Origin: JAGOUU01 sp964387745
GTDB lineage: Bacteria > Pseudomonadota > Gammaproteobacteria > JAGOUU01
Reading direction: 5' to 3'
Length of the DNA stretch: 64,000 nt
Assembly: GCA_964387745.1 (NCBI GenBank)
Contig: CAYLXL010000001.1
Span: 1 to 64,000 of the forward strand
Shown piece after piece: positions 44,442-53,551 of this stretch. The translations under genes and the position numbers were made by a program. Position 1 is the first letter of the stretch. The number at the start of each line of letters is the position of its first letter. The notes beneath the pieces were generated by a model, which saw only the letters and a program-made list of their open reading frames with translations, was not told where the DNA came from and did not search any database.

Positions 44442-44517
44442 TTAATAAACAAACTCTTTGAGAGTAAATTAATAATTAAAAAAAATAAGTTATTGCCAAA
44501 CCGGTTTGGAGTTATTA

Positions 44518-45696
44518 TTAAATATTAATAGTGTGACCATTTATATTTTGCCATGATAAAACTTTAGCATTCGTTCTATCTTGATTATTTTGACCACCGT
44601 AAATTAATAAAGCGGGATTGACCTTAGTTTTATCTTTTGCTAATTCGACCCATTTATTTAATGCTTTAAAAAAGTCACTTACGATTGTTTGGCCAGATTT
44701 AATTTCGATCGGTGTTAAGTTGTTATTCTGGTCAATAATGAGATCCACTTCATTACCAGTTTTATCACGCCAGAAAAATAAATTATTTATTTTTGCAGCA
44801 TTAAATTGTAATTTTAGTATTTCGCTTATAACGAAGGTTTCAAATAATGGACCTTTATAAGCATGATAATCAAGCTCTGAAGCAGTTGTTATGTCTAATA
44901 GCCAACTGCACAAACCTGCATCATAGAAATATAATTTAGGAGTTTTTACCAGTCGTTTATTAAAATTATTAAAGTGTGGTTTAAGAAAAAATATAATATA
45001 ACTTGCTTCTAATATTGAGAGCCAATTTTTTACTGTTGCTTGTGCTATACCACACTCATTACTCAATGAAGAAATATTCAATAATTGACCGCAGCGGCTA
45101 GCACATAACTTCATAAATCTACGAAAGACAGTCAAATTTTCAATATTGATGAGCTGCCGGGCATCACGTTCAATATAAGTTTGCACATAATTTGAATACC
45201 ACAAGTTTGGTTTTACATCGCGGGAATAGATAGGAGGATACATGCCTTTATACAAGACTTGTGATAGATTGTTTATTCCTAACCTACTATTTTGAAGTTC
45301 CGAATAATTAAAGGGTAATAAGTTTAGCAATCCTACCCTGCCTGCTAAAGATTGTGTAATTTTTGAGATCATTCCAAACTGCTGCGAGCCAGTTAGGATA
45401 AATTGTCCGCATTTATTATTATTGTCGACTATGCTCTGGAGGTAAGAAAAGATCTTTGGGCAATTCTGTGCTTCATCAATAATTGCACCATCACTAAAAG
45501 TATTTAAGAACCCTTTAGGATCAGAAGTAGCGAACTCACGTTGATCAGGGTCCTCCAAGCTAACATAAGGCTTATTTGGCAAAACATGGCGCGCCATCGT
45601 TGTTTTACCTGATTGTCTTGGCCCAGTAATAGCTACAACCGGAAAACCAGCTAGCAGTTCAGCCAAGGTAGAATGTGCATCTCTATTTATATACAT
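44518..45696 (-). CDS. AAA ATPase with DUF4143 domain (third)
   Basis: I use the start at 45696 (392 residues, MYINRDAHSTLAELL), where the conserved N-terminal helix begins; an upstream start at 45753 adds 19 residues that overlap operator-like repeats. Motifs are Walker A GPRQSGKTT, Walker B AIIDEAQ, sensor ILTGSQQ, the winged helix NECGIAQATVKNWLS, and DUF4143 with GNEVDLIID and PIEIKSG. It has the same architecture as the genes at 37105 and 38564. It is convergent with the repeat-protein gene. Confidence 0.85.
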   Translation of the reverse strand: MYINRDAHSTLAELLAGFPVVAITGPRQSGKTTMARHVLPNKPYVSLEDPDQREFATSDPKGFLNTFSDGAIIDEAQNCPKIFSYLQSIVDNNNKCGQFILTGSQQFGMISKITQSLAGRVGLLNLLPFNYSELQNSRLGINNLSQVLYKGMYPPIYSRDVKPNLWYSNYVQTYIERDARQLINIENLTVFRRFMKLCASRCGQLLNISSLSNECGIAQATVKNWLSILEASYIIFFLKPHFNNFNKRLVKTPKLYFYDAGLCSWLLDITTASELDYHAYKGPLFETFVISEILKLQFNAAKINNLFFWRDKTGNEVDLIIDQNNNLTPIEIKSGQTIVSDFFKALNKWVELAKDKTKVNPALLIYGGQNNQDRTNAKVLSWQNINGHTINI

Positions 45697-45718
45697 GTGA
45701 ATAATACTATCAGTTTTA

Positions 45719-45780
45719 GACAAATTTACAAGAGAACTTATAAATTTGTCCAAACATGAGACGGATTACATGGACAAATT
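45719..45780. promoter_or_regulatory. Cluster of TTTGTCCA-type inverted repeats upstream of the third ATPase
   Basis: gacaaattt (45719-45727) faces aaatttgtc (45742-45750). aatttgtcca (45743-45752) faces tggacaaatt (45771-45780) as a perfect 10-bp inverted repeat, and a further aatttggaca lies at 45797-45806. Overlapping dyads just before a start codon suggest a multi-site operator. Confidence 0.55.
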
Positions 45781-45842
45781 AATATGTCTTGTGATGAATT
45801 TGGACAGAAAAATCCGTAACCAATTGATTTATAGGTGATCAG

Positions 45843-46163
45843 CTAAACAAAATCATGCTCAGCAATAGTCTCGAGCACTTGTTCATTGAGTTCTTTTATT
45901 TTATGTTCCATTTCATTGAGTTGAACAGCAGCAAGGCCGGTAGTGGAAGGGGATTTCGTGATCAATTCATGAGTAATATGAAGGGCAGCTAAAACAGCAA
46001 TTTTATCTAAACCTACTACTTGATGAAGATCTCTGATTTCACGCATTTTGCTATCAAGGTACTGGGCTGATTTCTGTAAAGAGCTTTGGAATTCAGGTAA
46101 GCAACCAATTTTATATTCTTTGCCTAATATGTTAACGTTTAATATAGTTTTTTTATTATTCAT
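45843..46163 (-). CDS. zapA: Cell division protein ZapA
   Basis: Promotes FtsZ bundling at the Z-ring. The 106 residues show the ZapA domain (NVNILGKEYKIGC, then LDSKMREIRD, then KIAVLAALHITHEL) and a C-terminal coiled coil. It follows a ZapB-like gene by 24 bases. In relatives zapA directly precedes 6S RNA and fau; here they lie 11 kb downstream on the same strand. Confidence 0.9.
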   Translation of the reverse strand: MNNKKTILNVNILGKEYKIGCLPEFQSSLQKSAQYLDSKMREIRDLHQVVGLDKIAVLAALHITHELITKSPSTTGLAAVQLNEMEHKIKELNEQVLETIAEHDFV

Positions 46164-46187
46164 AATTCGTTTGGTAATCTTTCTTGT

Positions 46188-46415
46188 TTATTCTTCGAGA
46201 GCAACTAAGCGTGCAAGCAAGTTTTTGACACGCAGTTCTACTTTATTGTGAGTATCATACAAAGCTGTATAGGATTTTTTGAGATTTCTAAGCTCTTGGG
46301 TCAGATTAATATTATCTGACTTTAGGTATTTATAGTTTTTTAGTAACTCTTTTATTGAACAGTCTAATTTGTCTAACTCAGAGATAGGTGTTTCAGAATT
46401 ATTATTGGTGTTCAT
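46188..46415 (-). CDS. Small coiled-coil protein, ZapB-like (TIGR02449 type)
   Basis: The 75 residues form almost one continuous helix with heptad leucines (LDKLDCSIKELLKNYKYL, LTQELRNLKKSY, LLARLVALEE). The position immediately before zapA and the length match the TIGR02449 family, proposed to act in cell division. There is no direct functional motif. Confidence 0.75.
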   Translation of the reverse strand: MNTNNNSETPISELDKLDCSIKELLKNYKYLKSDNINLTQELRNLKKSYTALYDTHNKVELRVKNLLARLVALEE

Positions 46416-46574
46416 GTAAGTAGTAAAGTAAAAAAGTAAATAAATTGTTTAGATAACTATAAATGACTATCAAGCAGTCTTATTAAAATTATAACATTTA
46501 TAATTTATAAATCTAATTTCAATGTTAAGATGATAGTAATATTTAGACTTAATTCAAATTAAGGGAATTATAAT

Positions 46575-48005
46575 TTGATTAAAAAGTTACTGATAGCTAA
46601 TCGGGGTGAAATAGCAGTAAGAATAGTCAGAAGTTGCAGCGAGTTAGGGATTCGTTCCGTTGCGATATATACTGATGCTGATCGCTATTCATTGCATGTC
46701 AAAAAAGCTAATGAGGCTCACTCTATTGGGGCAGAATCTGTTGCAGGTTACTTAAATGCTCATCGGATAGTAGATTTAGCATTAGCTACAGGTTGTGATG
46801 CGATTCATCCTGGGTATGGCTTTTTATCTGAAGATCCTACGCTAGCAAGTATATGTGCGCAGCGCAATATACTTTTTGTTGGGCCAAATGCTGATGTTAT
46901 AACCTTAATGGGTGATAAATTATTAGCACGTAAAGCTGCTATAGAAGCAGGTTTGCCAGTTGTTCCAGGTTCAGATAGCAATTTAGTTTCGGCTGAACAG
47001 GCAGTTGAAATAGCTAATCGAATCGGTTATCCAATAATGCTTAAAGCAACTGGTGGCGGCGGCGGGCGTGGGATCAGACGCTGTAATAATGATCAAGAAG
47101 TTCATAAAAATTTTGAGCGCGTTAAAGCTGAAGTTAGCAAATCATTTAATAATACAGAAGTATTTTTAGAAAAATGTATCGAACAGCCAAGACACATTGA
47201 AGTTCAAATATTGGCCGATAAATATAATAATGTCGTCCATCTCTTTGAACGGGACTGTTCTATTCAACGGAGAAATCAAAAGTTAATTGAAATTGCGCCA
47301 AGCCCGCAGTTAACGGAAGAGCAAAGAAACTTAGTAACTGAGTATGCTGTACGTTTAGCAAAAGCAGTTAAATATCAAAATGCCGGAACTATCGAGTTTT
47401 TATTAGATCAAGATCATAATTTCTATTTTATGGAGATGAACACTCGCCTACAAGTAGAACATACAGTAACCGAAGAAATAACGGGCATAGATATAGTCAA
47501 TAAACAATTAGAGATAGCTGGTGGCATGCCACTAAAACTTAAGCAAGATAGTATAGCAAAACGTGGCTATGCTATTCAATTTAGAATCAACTGTGAAGAT
47601 CCGCAGAATAATTTTTTACCAAGTTTTGGCAAAATTACTCAATACTATTCGCCAGGTGGGCACGGGATCCGCACTGACGCGGCTATTTATACTGGATACG
47701 AGGTTGTGCCTTATTATGATTCACTTTGTGCAAAGTTAACAGTTTGGGCATTAGATTGGCCAGAAGTTATAAAACGTGGTCAGCGCGCTCTAAAAGAAAT
47801 GATTATCTATGGCATAAAAACAACCATACCGTTTTATTTAGAAATTTTAAAAACTGAAAAATTTCAAAATGCTAATGTTACAACAGATTTTATAGAACAA
47901 AACCCGCAGTTATTACAATACCCGCTAAGATCAAACCGTCATTTTATTGCAGCCGTGCTGGCGGCGGCTAGTGTAAATTATTATGGATATTATGATGAGC
48001 AATAA
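46575..48005 (+). CDS. pycA: Pyruvate carboxylase subunit A (biotin carboxylase)
   Basis: ATP-dependent carboxylation of biotin. The 476 residues show LLIANRGEIAVRIVRS, HPGYGFLSE, the ATP-grasp loop KATGGGGGRGIR, and MNTRLQVEHTVTEE. The start is a TTG at 46575, supported by aaggga 8 bases upstream; no ATG nearby fits. The gene overlaps pycB by 23 bases. Accessory to fatty acid synthesis (AccC) is the alternative, but pairing with an OadA-like subunit makes pyruvate carboxylase more likely. Confidence 0.88.
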   Translation: MIKKLLIANRGEIAVRIVRSCSELGIRSVAIYTDADRYSLHVKKANEAHSIGAESVAGYLNAHRIVDLALATGCDAIHPGYGFLSEDPTLASICAQRNILFVGPNADVITLMGDKLLARKAAIEAGLPVVPGSDSNLVSAEQAVEIANRIGYPIMLKATGGGGGRGIRRCNNDQEVHKNFERVKAEVSKSFNNTEVFLEKCIEQPRHIEVQILADKYNNVVHLFERDCSIQRRNQKLIEIAPSPQLTEEQRNLVTEYAVRLAKAVKYQNAGTIEFLLDQDHNFYFMEMNTRLQVEHTVTEEITGIDIVNKQLEIAGGMPLKLKQDSIAKRGYAIQFRINCEDPQNNFLPSFGKITQYYSPGGHGIRTDAAIYTGYEVVPYYDSLCAKLTVWALDWPEVIKRGQRALKEMIIYGIKTTIPFYLEILKTEKFQNANVTTDFIEQNPQLLQYPLRSNRHFIAAVLAAASVNYYGYYDEQ

Positions 48006-49797
48006 AAAAAATAAAATTAATTTTACTGAAACAGTCTTGCGTGATGCACAGCAATGTTTAATTGCGACCAGATTAACAACAGCAGATATGCTGCCTATTT
48101 GCAGTAAATTAGATCAAGCAGGTTACTATGCTTTAGAAGTATGGGGTGGTGCTACTTTTGATAGTTGTTTAAGATTTTTAAAAGAAGATCCATGGTGGCG
48201 ATTACAAGAATTAAGAAAAGCATTGCCTAACAGTAAGCTCATGATGCTTTTGCGGGGACAAAATTTAGTAGGCTATAGACATTATGCTGATGATGTCGTC
48301 GAAAAATTTATTGAGTTATCCGCAAATAAGGGAATTGATATTTTTCGGGTGTTTGATGCTCTTAATGATATAAGAAATCTACAAACATCAATTAAAGCGA
48401 TTAAGAAAAACAAAAAACATGCCCAGGGCACGATAGCGTATACTACTAGCCCTGTACATGATATTAAATCTTTTGTGAGCCTTGCTAAACAACTAGAAGA
48501 ATTAGGTTGTGATAGCTTAGCGATTAAAGATATGGCTGGCTTGCTTACACCTGCAGCGACACGTGAATTAATCCCGGCATTAAAAAAAGCTGTTAATCTA
48601 CCAATACATTTACATACACATGCTACGAGTGGGCTATCAATGCTATGCTTGTGGGAGGCTATTGAATTAGGCTGCGAGCACATAGATACTGCTATTTCTT
48701 CTTTTGCTGATGGGCCTTCGCATTCGTGTACGGAATCTTTAGTCTTGGCTTTACAGGATAGTAGGTTTAGTACAGATTTAAATCTAGATATATTACAAGA
48801 AGTCGCTGAGTATTTCCGGAAAGTTAGAGTAAATTACAAACAGTTCGAAAATGAAAATAATTACGCTGATACTAAAGTTCAAATATATCAAGTTCCAGGT
48901 GGCATGATTTCTAATTTGAATCAGCAGTTACGGGAACAAAATGCTTTAGATAAACTAAGCTTAGTTTTTGCTGAAATACCAAAAGTGCGTGAAGATTTAG
49001 GTTATCCACCATTAGTTACACCAACTTCTCAAATTGTGGGTACGCAGGCTTTATTGAATGTTATTAATAAAGAACGCTATAAAACTATTACTAATGAAGT
49101 AAAAAGGTATTTACAAGGCTTGTATGGTAAGACGCCAGGTGAGGTTAATAATCAAGTTAGACAAAAAGCGATTGGTAATACAGAGTTTATTGATTGTCGT
49201 CCGGCAGATTTATTAGAGCCAGAATTGGCTGGTCTTAAATCTAATAAAAATATTACTCAATTAATCAAATCTGAAGAAGATTTATTAAGTTATGCATTAT
49301 TCCCGGAGGTAGCAAAGAACTTCTTTTTAGATCAACAAAATAAGCCTATTAATGTAAGTGGTGAGCATAAAAAAATAGAAAAAAATAATCAATGCGGGTT
49401 ATTGCCAAAGAAATTTAATATTTACCACCATGGTGAAAACTATGAAATCTCAGTACGTGGTGCTGGTTGGCAGAGTAATAACGAACGTAATTTATATTTA
49501 ACAGTTGATGGTATCCCTGAAGAAATATTAATCACCCAAGCTATAGGCGAGCAGGGTATTGAACGAGTAAAGACTGCAAGTAAACCTGGTCATGTGACAG
49601 CGGCGATGCCAGGATTGATTGTCGAAGTTAAAGTAAAATTACAGCAAGAAGTTAAATCTGGGGACGTGTTATTAATTATTGAAGCGATGAAAATGCAGAC
49701 AGAAATCCAAGCGCCGATATCAGGCAAAGTTCAAGTTATTAATGTTACTCGTGGCCAAAGTGTAGTGCCGAATCAGGTGTTGATGGAGATTGGGTAG
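47983..49797 (+). CDS. pycB: Pyruvate carboxylase subunit B (carboxyltransferase and biotin carrier)
   Basis: Transfers CO2 from biotin to pyruvate, giving oxaloacetate. The 604 residues comprise a carboxyltransferase TIM barrel (TETVLRDAQQCLIATRL, LEVWGGATFD, RVFDALND, LHTHATSG), a middle domain with QVPGGMISN and a C-terminal biotinyl domain with K570 in EAMKMQTE. Starts at 47983, 47992 or 47995 are all possible. The sequence is also like the oxaloacetate decarboxylase alpha subunit; no membrane subunits (oadB, oadG) are present here, favouring a pyruvate carboxylase. It is translationally coupled to pycA. Confidence 0.88.
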   Translation: MDIMMSNKKNKINFTETVLRDAQQCLIATRLTTADMLPICSKLDQAGYYALEVWGGATFDSCLRFLKEDPWWRLQELRKALPNSKLMMLLRGQNLVGYRHYADDVVEKFIELSANKGIDIFRVFDALNDIRNLQTSIKAIKKNKKHAQGTIAYTTSPVHDIKSFVSLAKQLEELGCDSLAIKDMAGLLTPAATRELIPALKKAVNLPIHLHTHATSGLSMLCLWEAIELGCEHIDTAISSFADGPSHSCTESLVLALQDSRFSTDLNLDILQEVAEYFRKVRVNYKQFENENNYADTKVQIYQVPGGMISNLNQQLREQNALDKLSLVFAEIPKVREDLGYPPLVTPTSQIVGTQALLNVINKERYKTITNEVKRYLQGLYGKTPGEVNNQVRQKAIGNTEFIDCRPADLLEPELAGLKSNKNITQLIKSEEDLLSYALFPEVAKNFFLDQQNKPINVSGEHKKIEKNNQCGLLPKKFNIYHHGENYEISVRGAGWQSNNERNLYLTVDGIPEEILITQAIGEQGIERVKTASKPGHVTAAMPGLIVEVKVKLQQEVKSGDVLLIIEAMKMQTEIQAPISGKVQVINVTRGQSVVPNQVLMEIG

Positions 49798-49854
49798 GTG
49801 TATGGTGGATTTTGTCCGCTTCAGGTCAAACCACTTTACTTAACTGAGCATTAA

Positions 49855-49885
49855 AAAAGCACTGGCGTTAGACGCCAGTGCTTTT
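49855..49885. terminator. Bidirectional terminator between pycB and the EEP gene
   Basis: A perfect 14-bp stem aaaagcactggcgt/acgccagtgctttt with a 3-base loop and T-runs on both strands. It serves both convergent genes. Confidence 0.92.
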
Positions 49886-49889
49886 GGCC

Positions 49890-50687
49890 TTAAGCCCAAG
49901 TAATAGTCGCAGTAACCGGCCTGTGATCAGAATAACTATTACTAGCATTACAATAATTGGAATCTGTATAAGAAATATTAGAGTCTACGCTCGTGTAATT
50001 TAATTTATCTGATACAAATACAAAATCAAGAATAGAATTAAAATGGCTGCATTGAGTAGGAGATAGTTTTTGTGGTTGCACCCACGTGAAAACTTGATCG
50101 CGTGTCAGTTCATCAAAGCCTGCACCATGTTTGCTAATATCATATGGAGATAAATCAAAATTATAATCACCTACAGCAACGATTGGTAATGTTTGTTGAC
50201 GTGCCCATAGGTTAATTTTTTTTGCTTGCATTGCTCTTTCGGTATCGTTTTTTCTATAGAGATGGTTGACCATAAAAATGAATTGCTGGTTAGTTTCATA
50301 GTCTCTAAATTTAGCTACCAGCGGAGAACGTACAACCCCATTGACGTTAATATGATCAAGTTCCTGATATGAAATTAATTGGTATTTATCTTCATTAAAT
50401 AAAATTTGCAAACGATTGCGGCTAAGCCCACTGGTGCCTTTTATGATGGCAATTTTTTTGTGCTGTGCATTCAAAATATTATAAGCCGTTTTTGACCAAT
50501 CATCAGAGGATTCTGAAAGGCCCCAGATATCGACGTTATCATGATCAATAATTTGTTGAGTAATAACAGCAGGTGCGGATTTTCCAGAGTTAATATTAAA
50601 GCTACCAACATTGAGCTGAGCGGCTAAAGCTAATTTAGATACTATTAACAGGGCAAAACTATAGGCAGTGGTCTTAATGATAGTCAT
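49890..50687 (-). CDS. Secreted endonuclease/exonuclease/phosphatase-fold protein
   Basis: The 265 residues begin with a signal peptide (about 1-22, ending in ALA), then an EEP (DNase I/sphingomyelinase) fold. Visible motifs are VGSFNINSG, WGLSESS with the metal Glu, MVNHLY, VGDYNFDLS and the terminal SYSDHRPV with the catalytic Asp-His. It could be a nuclease or a lipid phosphodiesterase; I cannot tell which. It is alone between pycB and the transporter gene. A host-directed role is possible but unproven. Confidence 0.82.
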   Translation of the reverse strand: MTIIKTTAYSFALLIVSKLALAAQLNVGSFNINSGKSAPAVITQQIIDHDNVDIWGLSESSDDWSKTAYNILNAQHKKIAIIKGTSGLSRNRLQILFNEDKYQLISYQELDHINVNGVVRSPLVAKFRDYETNQQFIFMVNHLYRKNDTERAMQAKKINLWARQQTLPIVAVGDYNFDLSPYDISKHGAGFDELTRDQVFTWVQPQKLSPTQCSHFNSILDFVFVSDKLNYTSVDSNISYTDSNYCNASNSYSDHRPVTATITWA

Positions 50688-50895
50688 GTATTCTCCTCCA
50701 TGAGAATAAGCTAGAGTTAGGGGTGGGGCAGGTTATTTTTTAAATTATAACGCTATAGTAGGTATATTAGATAGATCTAAAAATAACAATCAGTGCGCTA
50801 AAATACTTTAAAAGTTATATTTGCTAGTTAGGTAAAATTTCTATTTAGAGTCATTTTCGAGTATAATTGCAGTTTTTAACCCCAAAAGGTCACTG

Positions 50896-52092
50896 ATGCA
50901 AGCATTTTATAAGAAATTCCCCATAACTTTCCCAGTTGTCTTAGTCTTTTTAGAAATAATTACATTTCTATCTACAGATATGTATTTACCAGCCCTGCCA
51001 CAGGTAGGGGAAGATTTTGGTATTGATCAGGATATGGTTCAGTATACACAGACTTCTTGGTTCTTAGGATCGATGAGCTTGCAATTACTGCTTGGTCCAA
51101 TTACGCAAAAATCTGGGCGTAGAAACACAATGATGGTTGGAATAATGTTGTTTATTCTAGCGAGCTTTTCATGTGCTACTAGTAATAGTATTAATATATT
51201 TCTTCTATCTCGGTTTATCCAGGGGACAACAGTCTGCGTCGTGATTGTAGCCGGCTACGCAACAATTCATGAGTTATATTCAGGGGCTCGTGCGATCCAG
51301 ATTATGGCAGTAATGGGCTCAGTAACAATTTTAGCACCTGCGTTAGGGCCTTTTTTAGGTGCATTAATGATAACTCAAGGTGATTGGCATAATATTTTTG
51401 CTTTATTAACTATATGTGCGATGGTTGGGTTATTAGGAGTGTATTACATTATGCCCTATGACACCGGTAAGTCTCGCGACAAGAATAGTCATTTAGCAGA
51501 AAGTATCAAATATTATAGATCAATCTTTAGTAATCCACGCTTTATGAGTTTTACTTTGATTAATTGTTTTATCATTGTTTGTTTTTTTACTTGGATAGTA
51601 CAGAGTCCATTCATTATTATTACCACTTATCAGAAATCTGAAATATATTTTGGTCTTGTGCAGTTATTAGTTTTTGGTAGCTTTATTTGTGGATCACACA
51701 CAGCTAAGTATTTAATTAGTAGGATTACAGCACAGAGATTATGTGATATAGGTATCATCATTATTTGTAGTTCAGTTTTATTATTTACTTTAATGTCATT
51801 TCTGCAATTGCATCTTAACTTAATTATTGTTGGTATGTTAGGCGTTGCCTTTGGTGCAGCTATGCTATCTGGTATTTGGAATCGATTGGCTATCGAGTCT
51901 TGTGAGCAGCCCATGGCGCACCGAGTGGCAGTTTATTCTACTATGGTTAGTTTTTTTGCAAGTTTAGGTAGCTATTTAGTTACGCATTTAAATGAGCAAA
52001 CATTCTTAAGTTTGGCCTTGCTGATGCTAGCTTTTGTGATTATAGCGGTAAATATCTTTTTTAAAGTCAGAAAAAAAATAAAGCTAGTTTAA
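50896..52092 (+). CDS. Bcr/CflA-type MFS drug transporter
   Basis: The 398 residues have about 12 membrane helices and the family motifs TDMYLPALPQ in the first loop, LLLGPITQKSGRR (motif A) and the RFIQGTTVCVVIVAGYA helix. These match the Bcr/CflA exporter branch; the substrate is unknown. It stands alone after the EEP gene with a separate promoter region. Confidence 0.88.
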   Translation: MQAFYKKFPITFPVVLVFLEIITFLSTDMYLPALPQVGEDFGIDQDMVQYTQTSWFLGSMSLQLLLGPITQKSGRRNTMMVGIMLFILASFSCATSNSINIFLLSRFIQGTTVCVVIVAGYATIHELYSGARAIQIMAVMGSVTILAPALGPFLGALMITQGDWHNIFALLTICAMVGLLGVYYIMPYDTGKSRDKNSHLAESIKYYRSIFSNPRFMSFTLINCFIIVCFFTWIVQSPFIIITTYQKSEIYFGLVQLLVFGSFICGSHTAKYLISRITAQRLCDIGIIIICSSVLLFTLMSFLQLHLNLIIVGMLGVAFGAAMLSGIWNRLAIESCEQPMAHRVAVYSTMVSFFASLGSYLVTHLNEQTFLSLALLMLAFVIIAVNIFFKVRKKIKLV

Positions 52093-52117
52093 TCCAGATA
52101 GTATTCAGTTGGTTGAT

Positions 52118-53389
52118 CTAGCGACAAGGGCTTGAGGAACGAGAGCTTGACGGAGTTATTGCAGGTATAAGTGCAGGTGGTGGTGTGCTTGCTCTGCTAG
52201 AGCAATCAGCTACTGCAGGACTGTGATATGATGGTGTTGGCGGACGTGCAGTTGCCCTTGCGTCTAAACCTGATTCTATTAACTCAACGAAGTCACGAGA
52301 AGTTAATGTTCTTACCCGGGGGTTGGTAGCGAATAAAGTTAATAGCCTCCCAGAACAGTCATTGTAACGTTTTACCACGGGTTCTTTTTCAGTGATGTCA
52401 CTTTCTATTTGTTTGAGTTGCTGCTCTATTTGTCGTTGAGCCGCGATTTCTTGCGTAACACGCATAATATCTTTTTGTAAAAGCTGTGTCTCACTTGGGC
52501 CAACTTTAAATAACACACAATAGACTTGATATTGTTTCAGTACGGTTAAGGTCATCTGACATAATTGTTTCAAAGTAGATGCTAAAACTATAGCTGCAAT
52601 AATTAATTTACCTATTACTGCTATACCCATATAGGCTACAAATGCTTGTGTTGTAATAATCCCCATTCCTATAGCCACAGCAGATCCTAAGAGCACTAGA
52701 CCAATTGCAAAAAACTTTACAGAGAATTTAAAGATTTGAAATAATATATTTAGTAATTTTTGTTTGACAGTGGCTGGACTGTTTGATTGCGTATCAGTTG
52801 CCACTGGGGTAACAAGTTTAATTCGTTCTTTTAGATCGTTGAGTAATTTATTATATTCTTCATATGCTTCAGTTGTTAAGAGATCTTGATATTTTTTAAG
52901 TTGGCCTTCTTGAGAGTTAGAGGAAATAAGTTTTGAGCAAAGTGCTTCGTTACTTTGTTTTAGTGAGCCGAGCTCTGTTTGTTTATCATTGAGTATTTGC
53001 TGTAATTGTCCAAAAGGTGTTTCGCTTGGTGGCGGTGCTGAATCTCTTTTACGTAAAAGATACTTATTGATAAAACTTTTGCAGCTATCGATAAAATAAT
53101 AAGCAGTTTTGGACATCGAATCATCGAATTGTACATAAAAACAGACGAAAGCAGTGGAAGCTGCAAGCCAACAAAATGGTGTAGTTAAGAAGGTAGGTAG
53201 ACCTAATATACCAAATAGTAAAGGTATTGCTTTAAAACTTCCCGTACCGCTAATAATCGCGCCGTTGATGAGGATAGTATGATGCAGTAATTCGGCAAGT
53301 AACCATCGAAGATTAACCCAGTTGAAAATACTTTTAAGATAGGCGATTAAAAGATCAAGGGATCTTTTAGCTCTATTGGGGAATTCCAT
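52118..53389 (-). CDS. Membrane protein with coiled coils and a disordered tail
   Basis: I do not recognise the family. The 423 residues have an N-terminal hydrophobic pair (about 30-85), a coiled-coil middle (about 118-195, LQQILNDKQTELGSLKQSNEAL), a second hydrophobic pair (about 218-275), another helical coil (ITQEIAAQRQIEQQLKQIE region) and a C-terminal 40-residue Pro/Ser-rich tail ending SSSRSSSPCR. Two hydrophobic hairpins flanking coiled coils recall host-membrane-inserting effectors and inclusion proteins. This is only a shape resemblance. No signal peptide is seen. Confidence 0.55.
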   Translation of the reverse strand: MEFPNRAKRSLDLLIAYLKSIFNWVNLRWLLAELLHHTILINGAIISGTGSFKAIPLLFGILGLPTFLTTPFCWLAASTAFVCFYVQFDDSMSKTAYYFIDSCKSFINKYLLRKRDSAPPPSETPFGQLQQILNDKQTELGSLKQSNEALCSKLISSNSQEGQLKKYQDLLTTEAYEEYNKLLNDLKERIKLVTPVATDTQSNSPATVKQKLLNILFQIFKFSVKFFAIGLVLLGSAVAIGMGIITTQAFVAYMGIAVIGKLIIAAIVLASTLKQLCQMTLTVLKQYQVYCVLFKVGPSETQLLQKDIMRVTQEIAAQRQIEQQLKQIESDITEKEPVVKRYNDCSGRLLTLFATNPRVRTLTSRDFVELIESGLDARATARPPTPSYHSPAVADCSSRASTPPPALIPAITPSSSRSSSPCR

Positions 53390-53551
53390 ATAAAACCCTA
53401 GTTTAACTGCTAGCAGTTTTTCGAAGTTTATCAGCTTGAAGGCGTAATGTCACCATATTAATGCAAGGATATAGTCCAGGCTAATTTCAGGCGGCATATA
53501 TATTTATGCACTAAAATATATAGATGGTGATCTATAGTTACCCTTAAAAAT

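Noticed and set aside
46575..49797. Sodium-pumping oxaloacetate decarboxylase
   Set aside because: The beta and gamma membrane subunits are absent and a biotin carboxylase subunit is present, which fits a two-subunit pyruvate carboxylase.
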